Assembly: GCF_902499075.1 (NCBI RefSeq)
Contig: NZ_CABVPP010000040.1
Location: forward strand, 1 to 64,000
Length of the DNA: 64,000 nucleotides
Direction of reading: 5' to 3'
From: Burkholderia pseudomultivorans
Lineage (GTDB): Bacteria; Pseudomonadota; Gammaproteobacteria; Burkholderiales; Burkholderiaceae
Position numbers and translations under genes: made by a program. The notes under the pieces were generated by a model, which was not told where the DNA came from, searched no databases, and worked only from the letters and a program-made list of their open reading frames with translations. This document shows positions 35,452-42,648 of the stretch, in pieces. Every line of letters begins with the position of its first letter. Within the stretch, counting starts at the first letter, position 1.

Positions 35452-35489
35452 TGCATGACGCTCCGTCGTTGGCGTATGCGACGACGGCC

Positions 35490-35505
35490 CGCAATTCGCG
35501 TGCCG
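35490..35505 (-). promoter_or_regulatory. Sigma-54 (-24/-12) promoter candidate, DUF3175/antiporter
   Basis: The minus strand reads CGGCACGCGAATTGCG, an exact GGCACG-N4-TTGC core. The expected start is near 35480, 29 bases before the ATG. Its partner promoter on the other strand is only 40 bases away. Confidence 0.78.
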
Positions 35506-35544
35506 GCCGAGGCCGGTGCACGACAAGCGCATTCGACCCACTGA

Positions 35545-35560
35545 CGGCATGGGCCTTGCT
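35545..35560 (+). promoter_or_regulatory. Sigma-54 promoter candidate, 35606 gene
   Basis: The sequence reads CGGCATGGGCCTTGCT: correct spacing, CATG for CACG, perfect TTGC. The expected start is near 35571, 35 bases before the ATG. Confidence 0.65.
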
Positions 35561-35605
35561 GAAGAAACGGGGCAGATACTTCATTTCCGTTACGGAGAAT
35601 CCGTC

Positions 35606-35989
35606 ATGACGTCAGCCCTATCCACCACGAAATCCCCTGCGTGCCGCGTGCTCGGCTGCGCGGCCGCCGCCATGCTCGCGGCCGCGGCCGCCGCGAGCCC
35701 GGCGCTGGCACAGAACTCGCAACAGTCCGATCACGGCTCCGGCGCGCCGCTGTCGGCCGGCACCTCGAGCAGTTACACCGGCAACGGCGATACGGCCGCG
35801 CCGCCGCCGCCGAACATGCAGCAGTCGGACGGCGGACGCGGCGCGATGTCGTCGCACAGCGGCGCGAGCGGCCACGCGAAGCCCGGCGCGAAGGGCGCGG
35901 GCGCCGGCAACGGCCGCTCGCCGGGCGCGACCGGCTCGGGCGGCGGCGGTGCCGGCGGGCAGGGCAGCGCCGATTCCAGCGGCTACTGA
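35606..35989 (+). CDS. Exported Gly/Ser/Ala-rich low-complexity protein
   Basis: This 127-residue protein has a signal peptide (LGCAAAAMLAAAAAASPALA, cleavage after ALA at about residue 35). The mature chain is low-complexity, with repeated NMQQSD / SQQSDHGSG motifs, then a Gly-rich stretch (GAGAGNGRSPGATGSGGGGAGGQG). It is likely disordered and periplasmic or surface-located; the function is unknown. The ATG follows TACGGAGAATCCGTC. Confidence 0.7.
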   Translation: MTSALSTTKSPACRVLGCAAAAMLAAAAAASPALAQNSQQSDHGSGAPLSAGTSSSYTGNGDTAAPPPPNMQQSDGGRGAMSSHSGASGHAKPGAKGAGAGNGRSPGATGSGGGGAGGQGSADSSGY

Positions 35990-36075
35990 CGATGTCGCGC
36001 CGGCTCGCGGCCGGCGCGGCGCGATGGCCGACGCCCGCCGCCGCGGCGGGCGCGGCGACCACGCAGGAGGACATC

Positions 36076-36438
36076 ATGCAATCGAACCCCCGAATCGGAA
36101 TCGAGCCGTACGACATCGACGACGACCCGGACGCGGACGACCTCAACACGACAGTGCACCTCGACGTGGCGACCGGCAGGATCACGTTTCATGCGGCATG
36201 GGCGATCGCGCCCGATGCGCCGCCCCACGCCGTGCGCCACTCGGTCGTGCTCGCGCTCGACTGCGACACGATGGAGCGCTATGCGGACCTCGACGACGGC
36301 GCGCGCATGCGCGTGCACGCGATGCTGCACGACTCGGTGCAGGCCATGCTCGAGCGGCTGCACGACCTCGACGAAGACCAGACGCTGACGGTCGAGCTGA
36401 CCGACGCGATGCTCGACGTCGCGACGCGCCTGCAGTGA
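36076..36438 (+). CDS. Hypothetical protein, paralogue of the 29316 protein
   Basis: This 120-residue acidic protein has an Asp-rich N-terminus (DIDDDPDADD) and a domain sharing A-x-GR-x-T, W-x2-AP, YA-x-LD and R-x-RV with the protein at 29316. A strong AGGAGGACATC ribosome-binding site precedes the ATG. It lies 86 bases after the 35606 gene and may be in the same operon. Confidence 0.75.
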   Translation: MQSNPRIGIEPYDIDDDPDADDLNTTVHLDVATGRITFHAAWAIAPDAPPHAVRHSVVLALDCDTMERYADLDDGARMRVHAMLHDSVQAMLERLHDLDEDQTLTVELTDAMLDVATRLQ

Positions 36439-36758
36439 CCGGCGGAGTGTCCGCCGGGTGTCCGCGGCCGCGAAACTGTCTCGACGCTGCGACACATTGC
36501 GACGGCGCGTGTCGCGTGCGAGAGCCGGCGCACGGGCGCAGCCTGCCGGTTACATGCCGTTGAAATCTTTGCAGTGAACGATGGAAGCCGCCGCGCGCGC
36601 CGCGCCGGCAGGGTCGGAGAGCGGTTTGCGCGTCGTTCGCGAAGTCCGACCGCAGGCCGAAGCGCGCGTTGTGTGGGGTAGCGCACCGGGCGTGGCACGT
36701 CGATTGCTGCTGTCGGGTGAGGGCACGATCGGTGCCGCAACCAGCATGGAGGTTTTTC
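36439..36758. other. Intergenic region upstream of the PfpI gene
   Basis: This 320-base gap has no gene that I can support. It holds the best sigma-54 promoter in the window (36693-36708). About 120-145 bases upstream of that is an isolated A+T-rich element, GTTACATGCCGTTGAAA (36549-36565), closely matched by one upstream of the 37912 gene. Confidence 0.55.
36693..36708 (+). promoter_or_regulatory. Sigma-54 (-24/-12) promoter candidate, PfpI/DUF1488 unit
   Basis: The sequence reads TGGCACGTCGATTGCT, a perfect match to TGGCACG-N4-TTGCW. The expected start is near 36719, 40 bases before the ATG. Confidence 0.82.
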
Positions 36759-37328
36759 ATGAGCGGCAAACTCGCCAATTGCAAGGTCGCGATCCTCGCC
36801 GTGGACGGCTTCGAGGAGGCCGAGCTCGTCGAACCGCAGCGTGCGCTCAGTGCCGAGGGTGCGCAGGTCGACGTGATTTCGCAGCAACCGGGCGAGATCC
36901 AGGGTTTCCGGCACGTCGACAAGGGTGCACGCGTCAAGGTGGACCATACGTTCGACGATGCGAAGCAGGGCGACTACGACGCGATCGTTCTACCGGGCGG
37001 CGTCGTGAACGGCGACGCGATGCGGATGATTCCCGCCGCGCGCGAATTCGTGACGGCCGCGATCGGCGCCGACAAGCCGGTGGCCGTGATCTGTCACGGC
37101 GGCTGGCTGCTCGTGTCGGCCGGGCTCGTCGACGGCCGCACGATGACCAGCTGGCCGAGCCTGCAGGACGACATCCGCAACGCCGGCGGCAAGTGGGTCG
37201 ACGAGCGCGTCGTGCGCGACGGCAATCTGATCACGAGCCGCAAGCCGGACGATCTCGACGCGTTCAACGGCGCGCTGATCGAATGTCTCGCGGCCGACCG
37301 CGCGCATGCGCCCCGGGAGCGCCCATGA
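36759..37328 (+). CDS. PfpI/DJ-1-family type 1 glutamine-amidotransferase-like protein
   Basis: This 189-residue protein of the DJ-1/PfpI superfamily (YhbO-like) opens KVAILAVDGFEEAELVEPQRAL with the conserved Glu of the catalytic site. The nucleophile elbow has Cys112-His in AVICHGGWLL. Members act as deglycases/chaperone-like stress enzymes or peptidases; which applies here is not decidable. Start: GGAGG then ATG at 36759. It is coupled by ATGA overlap to the DUF1488 gene. Confidence 0.92.
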   Translation: MSGKLANCKVAILAVDGFEEAELVEPQRALSAEGAQVDVISQQPGEIQGFRHVDKGARVKVDHTFDDAKQGDYDAIVLPGGVVNGDAMRMIPAAREFVTAAIGADKPVAVICHGGWLLVSAGLVDGRTMTSWPSLQDDIRNAGGKWVDERVVRDGNLITSRKPDDLDAFNGALIECLAADRAHAPRERP

Positions 37329-37657
37329 GCACGCGCGCGACGATTCCGGCCGATCCGCCGCCCGTGTTCGACGGTGCGACGCTGCAGTTGCAGTTCGTCG
37401 TCGAGATCGACGGCGTGCAGGCGGAGTGCGCGATCACGGCCGAAGCGCTCGAGGATCACTTCGGCGCGCGCTCGGCGCTCGAGGCCGACTTGCGCGAAGC
37501 GTTCGAACGGGGCCGGCAGCGTATCGCCGAGGCCTGCGCGGACGTGGTCGCCGACGGCCACGGCGGCGCGGTGCTGCATAGCGGTTATTTCCGCGTGCAG
37601 CGGCGCGCGGCCGCAGCGCTCGCGCGTCAGGCGACGTCGCACGCACCACGGTCCTGA
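37325..37657 (+). CDS. DUF1488-family protein
   Basis: This 110-residue protein has the DUF1488 pattern: F-x-GATLQLQFVVEIDGVQAECAITAEALEDHFGARS, followed by helices (LREAFERGRQRIAEACADVVADGHGGAVLHSGYFRV). It is soluble; the function is unknown. It begins at an ATG overlapping the PfpI stop. Confidence 0.8.
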   Translation: MSTRATIPADPPPVFDGATLQLQFVVEIDGVQAECAITAEALEDHFGARSALEADLREAFERGRQRIAEACADVVADGHGGAVLHSGYFRVQRRAAAALARQATSHAPRS

Positions 37658-37808
37658 CCCCGTGCATGGCGCGCGTTGCGCGCGTGCCGTGCATCGCGGT
37701 CGCCCGGCCGTTACACGTCATTGAAAACTTTTCACCGGCAGCGCGCGGGACGCGGATTCGACCCCGCCCCGCGCTCGACCGGGCCGATGCAGTGCGCGCG
37801 GCTCGCAT

Positions 37809-37824
37809 TGGCATGCTTCATGCA
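37809..37824 (+). promoter_or_regulatory. Sigma-54 promoter candidate, 37912 gene
   Basis: The sequence reads TGGCATGCTTCATGCA: perfect spacing, CATG for CACG, ATGC for TTGC. The expected start is near 37835. A second possible match (CGGCAGGTGCACTGCC) is at 37840-37855. The element GTTACACGTCATTGAAA lies about 80-100 bases upstream (37710-37726). Confidence 0.5.
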
Positions 37825-37911
37825 TGTCGTCACCGAATCCGGCAGGTGCACTGCCGGCCGCGATTGCGGCGTCGCCGCATCGGAAAATACGCCGTCATTG
37901 GGGAGACGAGC

Positions 37912-38136
37912 ATGTTGACTGCTCACGAATTTGCCGCGCTGTTTCTGGTCCAGCGCGCACCAGAACAAATCCAGCTCGATCGCGACGACATCGTCGCGCT
38001 CGTCGAACGCCAACTGGTCGTCATGCAGAGCGACGCGTCCGGCGCCCGCCGGCCCGAGCTGACGCCCGACGGACTGTCGATCCTGCGCTCGGTGCAGCGC
38101 GGCAGCGGAGGCTATACGAACGACAACAGTTTGTGA
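37912..38136 (+). CDS. Small hypothetical protein, 74 residues
   Basis: This small soluble protein appears winged-helix-like (TAHEFAALFLVQRAPEQIQLDRDDIVALVERQLVVMQ ... PELTPDGLSILRSVQR). The pattern of a helical bundle followed by LTPDGLSIL resembles the C-terminal part of small MarR-type winged-helix proteins, but it is too short to call. GGGGAGACGAGC precedes the ATG. Unknown function. Confidence 0.65.
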   Translation: MLTAHEFAALFLVQRAPEQIQLDRDDIVALVERQLVVMQSDASGARRPELTPDGLSILRSVQRGSGGYTNDNSL

Positions 38137-38150
38137 CGACCGGCTCGATC

Positions 38151-38186
38151 GCATGCGGCGCGCTGCCTCGGGAGCGCGCCGCATGC
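38151..38186. terminator. Perfect 14-bp inverted repeat between convergent genes
   Basis: GCATGCGGCGCGCT (38151-38164) pairs perfectly with AGCGCGCCGCATGC (38173-38186) across an 8-base loop. It sits between two convergent stop codons (38136 and 38191), so it is probably a bidirectional terminator or mRNA-end stabiliser; there is no T-run on either side. Confidence 0.65.
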
Positions 38187-38190
38187 ATGT

Positions 38191-39432
38191 TCAGCGCGCG
38201 AGCGCGACCGCGGCATTGACCTGCACGGGCGGCGCATCGTCGCTCGGCGCATGCAGGAAGCGGTCGATCACGCCGGGCTCGAACAGCAGGCAGTACGTCG
38301 AGCCGCCGAACTGGAAATAGCCGATCTCGTCGCCTTTTTCGACGCGCTGTCCCGGCACGACCTCGATCACGCACGACGACACGTCGCCCATCCCGACGAA
38401 GACCGCGGCCACCGTGCCCAGGCCCGGATCGTCGCTCGCGATCGCGACGATCGCGCGCGTGGCGACGGCCGTCATGTAGCCCTGCGAATCGTTGAGCCCG
38501 GACGGGTCTTCGCCTTCGACGTCGGCGATCGAGTAATAGGTGCCGTCGATGCGGTACGCGTGCGTGACGGTGCCGCGGATCGGCGCATGCCAGCGGTGGT
38601 AGTTGTACGCGGCCAGATAGGCCTGGTAGAGATCGCCGCCGACGAAGTGCTCGGCAAGCGGCAGCCGCGCGGGCGTGAAGATGTCGCGCAGCGAATAGGG
38701 TTGCCCCTTGATCCAGAACCGGTCGCGCAGCCGCAGGTTCGTGGCCGTGTGATACGGCGCGGCTTCGCACGCGCTGACGATCACGTGCGAATCGTCGGGC
38801 GAGGCGACCGGCCGTGCACCCGCGCGAAAGCGCCGCGTGAAGAAGTCGTTCCACGAGTCGAAGCCCCAGTGCGGCTGATCCTCGCGGTACTGGAACTGCG
38901 ACATGCCGATCCGTTTGCGCGCTTCCTCGCAGAGCCAGCCGTCGGGCGCCGTCGTCACGAGGTGGTCGCGCGAGTGCGGACCGCCGAGAAAATCGCACCA
39001 GACGTTCAGCACGCGCTTCAGATGCGCGTTGACGGTCGCGTCGCGGAACACCGCGCGGCCCGACGGCATGCACATCGGCCAGTCGAGGAACGCGTTCAGC
39101 GGACACACGATCAGGCTCGATTCGCTGAAGGGCGGCGTGTACGTCATCAGATAGTCGATCACCGTCATCAGCTCGCCGATCGACCGGTAGCCGAGGTCGT
39201 GGCCCGTCGCGAGCGCCTCGTCGATCGCGCGCGACAGCCCCATGTGCAGCACCGCGTGATCGTCGAACAGGCGCGCGAGCTCCTGCACGGCCGGCGTGCG
39301 CAGCCGTTCGCCGGCCCGTGCGCGCGCGTCCGCGGCAATGCGCGTGCGGAACGCGGCCATGTGCTTTTCCTCGCCGGCCAACCATCCGCCGAGTCGGCGG
39401 CGGCCTGCTTGCGTGTCGTTGTCGTTCGGCAT
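38191..39432 (-). CDS. Phosphatidylserine decarboxylase-family protein
   Basis: This 413-residue protein is a pyruvoyl-dependent decarboxylase of the PSD family with an added N-terminal region (about 1-150; FDDHAVLHMGLSRAIDEALATG, SLIVCPLNAFLDWPMC). That region matches the PSDC-type extension seen in phosphatidylserine decarboxylase-like enzymes such as fungal PsiD. The catalytic core has NDFFTRRFRAGARPVA, the His/Asp region YNYHRWHAPIRGTV and the self-cleavage motif FGGSTYCLLF, where Ser should form the pyruvoyl group. A true membrane PSD for bulk phosphatidylethanolamine is usually shorter, so a small-molecule (amino-acid) substrate is possible. Confidence 0.87.
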   Translation of the reverse strand: MPNDNDTQAGRRRLGGWLAGEEKHMAAFRTRIAADARARAGERLRTPAVQELARLFDDHAVLHMGLSRAIDEALATGHDLGYRSIGELMTVIDYLMTYTPPFSESSLIVCPLNAFLDWPMCMPSGRAVFRDATVNAHLKRVLNVWCDFLGGPHSRDHLVTTAPDGWLCEEARKRIGMSQFQYREDQPHWGFDSWNDFFTRRFRAGARPVASPDDSHVIVSACEAAPYHTATNLRLRDRFWIKGQPYSLRDIFTPARLPLAEHFVGGDLYQAYLAAYNYHRWHAPIRGTVTHAYRIDGTYYSIADVEGEDPSGLNDSQGYMTAVATRAIVAIASDDPGLGTVAAVFVGMGDVSSCVIEVVPGQRVEKGDEIGYFQFGGSTYCLLFEPGVIDRFLHAPSDDAPPVQVNAAVALAR

Positions 39433-39468
39433 GTCACCTCCGGGAGCGAGTCTCGATCGCGCTGGTGT

Positions 39469-39484
39469 AGCAATCGGCCTGCCT
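39469..39484 (-). promoter_or_regulatory. Sigma-54 promoter candidate, decarboxylase gene
   Basis: The minus strand reads AGGCAGGCCGATTGCT: GG-N10-GC spacing, CAGG for CACG, perfect TTGCT. The expected start is near 39459, 27 bases before the ATG. It is back to back with the promoter at 39490, only six bases away. Confidence 0.6.
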
Positions 39485-39489
39485 GTGCA

Positions 39490-39505
39490 CGGCACCGAAA
39501 TTGCG
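39490..39505 (+). promoter_or_regulatory. Sigma-54 promoter candidate, 81-residue gene
   Basis: The sequence reads CGGCACCGAAATTGCG: correct spacing, one mismatch in CACG, perfect TTGC. The expected start is near 39516, 26 bases before the ATG. Confidence 0.62.
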
Positions 39506-39541
39506 GCATCGCTGCGATCGACACCCACGAACCGGGAGGCA

Positions 39542-39787
39542 ATGATGAAGGCGATGTCGAATACGCAGCAGACGAACGAGCAGGCAGCCGGCGAGACGCG
39601 CCGCGACGGCGCGCGCACGGTCGCGCCGACGCGCCCGCGGCTGCGCGCGCATGCGTCGCGCGCCAAGCGGCGGCCGCAGGACGGTGCCGCGCACGGCACG
39701 CTGACGGCCGGCCATGACGCGCGCGGCGCCAGCGATGCGCATTGGGAGGAGGACGGCGCGCCGTTGCCGCCGGAAGAATGGTCGTGA
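39542..39787 (+). CDS. Small hydrophilic protein, unknown function
   Basis: This 81-residue, highly charged and disordered-looking protein (RRDGARTVAPTRPRLRAHASRAKRRP, then SDAHWEEDGAPLPPEEWS) has no recognisable domain. Two adjacent ATG codons (39542 and 39545) are possible starts after CGGGAGGC. It is convergent with treY and is controlled by its own sigma-54 candidate, which supports it as a real gene. Confidence 0.6.
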   Translation: MMKAMSNTQQTNEQAAGETRRDGARTVAPTRPRLRAHASRAKRRPQDGAAHGTLTAGHDARGASDAHWEEDGAPLPPEEWS

Positions 39788-39885
39788 GCGCCGATCGTCG
39801 ACACCGCGCGTGACGCAGCCGCGCGGTCGCGCTGCCGCCAGCGTGCCGGCGCATCTGTAAAAAACGACCGCTGCCGCGCGCCTCG

Positions 39886-42648
39886 TCATGCGCGCGGCGG
39901 CGGCCCGACCCATACCGCGACCGGCAGCGCGCGCAGGCAGTGCGCGACGCGCAGCAAGCCGTCCGGCGTGTCGCCGGCTTCGCTCGCATCGAGCCAGTCG
40001 GCCCACGGCCCCGTCGCGCCGGGCGGCAGCACGACGGCCGTGTCGTCCCACTGCGCCGGTTCGACGCGCGGCAGCGCGGGCGCGTCGCCGAGCAGCCGGC
40101 ACGCGAGCCGCGTCGTCACGACGACGATCGTCGCCGCGTCGTCGCAGCGCGCGAACGCGACCACGTGACGCGCGAGCGGACCGCGCACGCGCAGCGGCAC
40201 GTAACTGCCGTTCGCGAACGTCGACGGACGCTGCGCACGCAGCGCGAGCAGCCGCTCGATGAGCGCACGCTTCACGCGCGCATCGGGCCAGGTCGGCAGA
40301 TACGCGCTGACGGGGCCGTCGACGCGCTCGGCGGCGAGCGCCGCGAACGGCACGTCGCGCCGGTTGTCCGGATCGACGAGCGAATGGTCCCACCGTTCGG
40401 TGCCCTGATAAAGATCGGGCACGCCGGGCGACGTGATGCGCAGCGTCGTCTGCGTGAGGCTGTTGACGACGCCGGCCGGCGCGATGCGCATGACGAACGC
40501 ATGCAGCCGATGCACGAAATCGCCGGCGCCGTGCGGCGTCAGGATCGCGCGCACGAACGCCTCGCTGTCCTGCTCGTAGTCGGGTTCGGGCGCGAGCCAG
40601 TCGGTCTGCTGCTTCGCTTCGCGCAGCGCCTTCGTCTGCCATTGCACGACGCGATCGGCGAGCGCCGCGAGGCCGGCCGCGTCGTCGGGGGCGAGTGACG
40701 GCGGCCAGCAGCCGACGAGCGTCTGATACAGCATCGCCTCGGCAGCGGGCCCCGGCGACCAGTCGAGGTCGCGATGCGCGCGGCCGCGATGCGGCTGGTT
40801 CAGCGCGGACCAGTCGAGCGAGACCGCGCGCCATGCGTCGGGGATCTCGCTCAGCACGGCGAGCCGCACGCGCGCGTCTTCGCCGCGCTTGTGGTCGTGC
40901 GTCGCGGTCGCGACGAGCGCGTGCGGCGAATGGCGTGCGCGCCGCCGGTTGCGCGCATGGAACGCGCCGCGCGACAGACTGAAATCCCCGGCATCGGCGC
41001 CGACTTCGTTGCGCGACAGCAGCCGTCCATAGCGGTAGTTCGCCGTATCCTCGACGCCCTTCGCGGCGAGCGGCGCCGTGAGCTGCGCGAACGCGACGCG
41101 CGCCGCATGCCGGCGCGCCGCATCGGCGCGCGGCGCGCGCGTGCCCGGCAGGCCGAGCCACTGCGCGACGCGTTCGAGCGCGATGCGGTCGGTCGGATCG
41201 ACGGCCGCGCGGGCGCACGCATACGCCTGCGCGAGCACGCGGCGATCGTCGGGCGCGAGTTCGTCGTCGGCCGGATACATGCGGTACACGCTCAGGTGCA
41301 CCGCGAGTTCGCCGAGCACGCGATGGATCGCGATGCGGCTGATGTCGCGTGTCGCGGGCGACGCGCGCGCGATGTCGTGCAGCTTGCGCGCGACGCGCGC
41401 ATGTTCGCCGGCGAGCTGGCGCAGCAGCACGCGACGCTTGCCGTCGACCGCTTCCTGCGCGAACGTGCGCGTCGAGCGCGACACGGCCGCCCAGTGCGCG
41501 CCGAGCGGCTCCGCGCCGGCCGGATCGTGCAGCAGCGCGGCCACGTCGTTCATGAAGTCGTAGCCGGTCGTGCCGTCGATCGGCCAGTCGGCGCGCAGCG
41601 TTTCGCCGGGCGCGAGGATCTTCTCGACGTAGATCGTCGGCGGCGTGTCGCGCTGCGCGGCGAGCCGCGCATGCAGCCGCCGGCAGTACGCGCGCGGATC
41701 GGCGAGGCCGTCGACGTGATCGACGCGCACGCCGTCGACGAGTCCCGCCGCATGGAGCCGCAACGGCAGCGCATGGACCGCGTCGAACACCGCGTCGTCC
41801 TCGACGCGCACGCCGGCCAGCGTCGCGATGTCGAAGAAGCGCCGCCAGTTCAGCTCGTCGGCGGCCGTGCGCCACCACGCGAGCCGGTAGTGCTGCCGTT
41901 CGAGCACGTGGTGCAGGCACGCGCGCGAGCGCGCACGGCGCGCATCGGTGCCGTGCAGCACCGCGTCGAACGCATGCGGGCCGTGCGCGGCCGCGTGCGC
42001 GCGCAGCGCCGCATGCGCGGCGGCGACGCGTGCACTGCCGCGCGTCGCCGCGGTATCGAAGCGCTCGGCGAGCGCGTTCAGGTCCGCGCGGTTCGCGACG
42101 CGCAGGATCTCCGCATACGTCGCGACCGCGACCGGCAGTTGCCGTCCCGCGCAGGCGATCGTGAAGCGCCCGGCCGCCGCGTCGATGCCGAGCGCGATGT
42201 CGCCGGCGGCGAGCGCGTCGCCGTACGGTGAGCCGAGGCAGGGCAGCAGCACCTTGCCGTCGAGCGTCGGGTCGGGCGGATGCCAGTCGATGTCGAAATA
42301 GCGCGCGTACGGGCTCGCGGGGCCCCACTCGAGCACGTCGTTCCACCAGCCGTTCGACGAGCCGCCGACGCCCATGTGATTCGGCACGATGTCGACGATC
42401 ACGCGCAGCCCGCGCGCGCGCAGCGCCTCGACGAGCCGCACGAAGCCGGCTTCGCCGCCGAGTTCCGCGCTGATCGCGCCGTAGTCGACCGTGTCGTAGC
42501 CGTGCCGCGAGCCGGGCTCCGCGGTCGTGATCGGCGACAGATACAGATGGCTGATGCCGAGCCGCGCGAAATAGTCCGCGTGCGCGGCCGCGTCGTCGAA
42601 CGTGAAGCCGGCATGCAGCTGCAGCCGCAGGGTCGCGCGCGGCGTCAT
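39886..42648 (-). CDS. treY: Malto-oligosyltrehalose synthase
   Basis: This 920-residue GH13_26 enzyme converts the reducing-end glucose of a malto-oligosaccharide from alpha-1,4 to alpha-1,1, giving maltooligosyltrehalose. Visible features are LRLQLHAGFTFDDAAAHADYFARLGISHLYLSPI, IVDIVPNHMGVG and the nucleophile Asp in VDGVRVDHVDGLADP. It also has the acid Glu in IYVEKILAPGE, GTTGYDFMNDV and ATATHDHKRGEDARVRL. The length is within the usual range. It is the last gene of the seven-gene operon and starts at an ATG overlapping the malQ stop. Confidence 0.96.
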   Translation of the reverse strand: MTPRATLRLQLHAGFTFDDAAAHADYFARLGISHLYLSPITTAEPGSRHGYDTVDYGAISAELGGEAGFVRLVEALRARGLRVIVDIVPNHMGVGGSSNGWWNDVLEWGPASPYARYFDIDWHPPDPTLDGKVLLPCLGSPYGDALAAGDIALGIDAAAGRFTIACAGRQLPVAVATYAEILRVANRADLNALAERFDTAATRGSARVAAAHAALRAHAAAHGPHAFDAVLHGTDARRARSRACLHHVLERQHYRLAWWRTAADELNWRRFFDIATLAGVRVEDDAVFDAVHALPLRLHAAGLVDGVRVDHVDGLADPRAYCRRLHARLAAQRDTPPTIYVEKILAPGETLRADWPIDGTTGYDFMNDVAALLHDPAGAEPLGAHWAAVSRSTRTFAQEAVDGKRRVLLRQLAGEHARVARKLHDIARASPATRDISRIAIHRVLGELAVHLSVYRMYPADDELAPDDRRVLAQAYACARAAVDPTDRIALERVAQWLGLPGTRAPRADAARRHAARVAFAQLTAPLAAKGVEDTANYRYGRLLSRNEVGADAGDFSLSRGAFHARNRRRARHSPHALVATATHDHKRGEDARVRLAVLSEIPDAWRAVSLDWSALNQPHRGRAHRDLDWSPGPAAEAMLYQTLVGCWPPSLAPDDAAGLAALADRVVQWQTKALREAKQQTDWLAPEPDYEQDSEAFVRAILTPHGAGDFVHRLHAFVMRIAPAGVVNSLTQTTLRITSPGVPDLYQGTERWDHSLVDPDNRRDVPFAALAAERVDGPVSAYLPTWPDARVKRALIERLLALRAQRPSTFANGSYVPLRVRGPLARHVVAFARCDDAATIVVVTTRLACRLLGDAPALPRVEPAQWDDTAVVLPPGATGPWADWLDASEAGDTPDGLLRVAHCLRALPVAVWVGPPPRA

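Noticed and set aside
39849-39862. Recurring TGTAAAAA(A)CG stretches (23567, 27290, 39852, 57980 minus) as a common regulatory motif
   Set aside because: Two copies lie at convergent gene ends with nothing downstream to regulate, and the A-run could recur by chance in A+T-rich gaps; kept only as a note.
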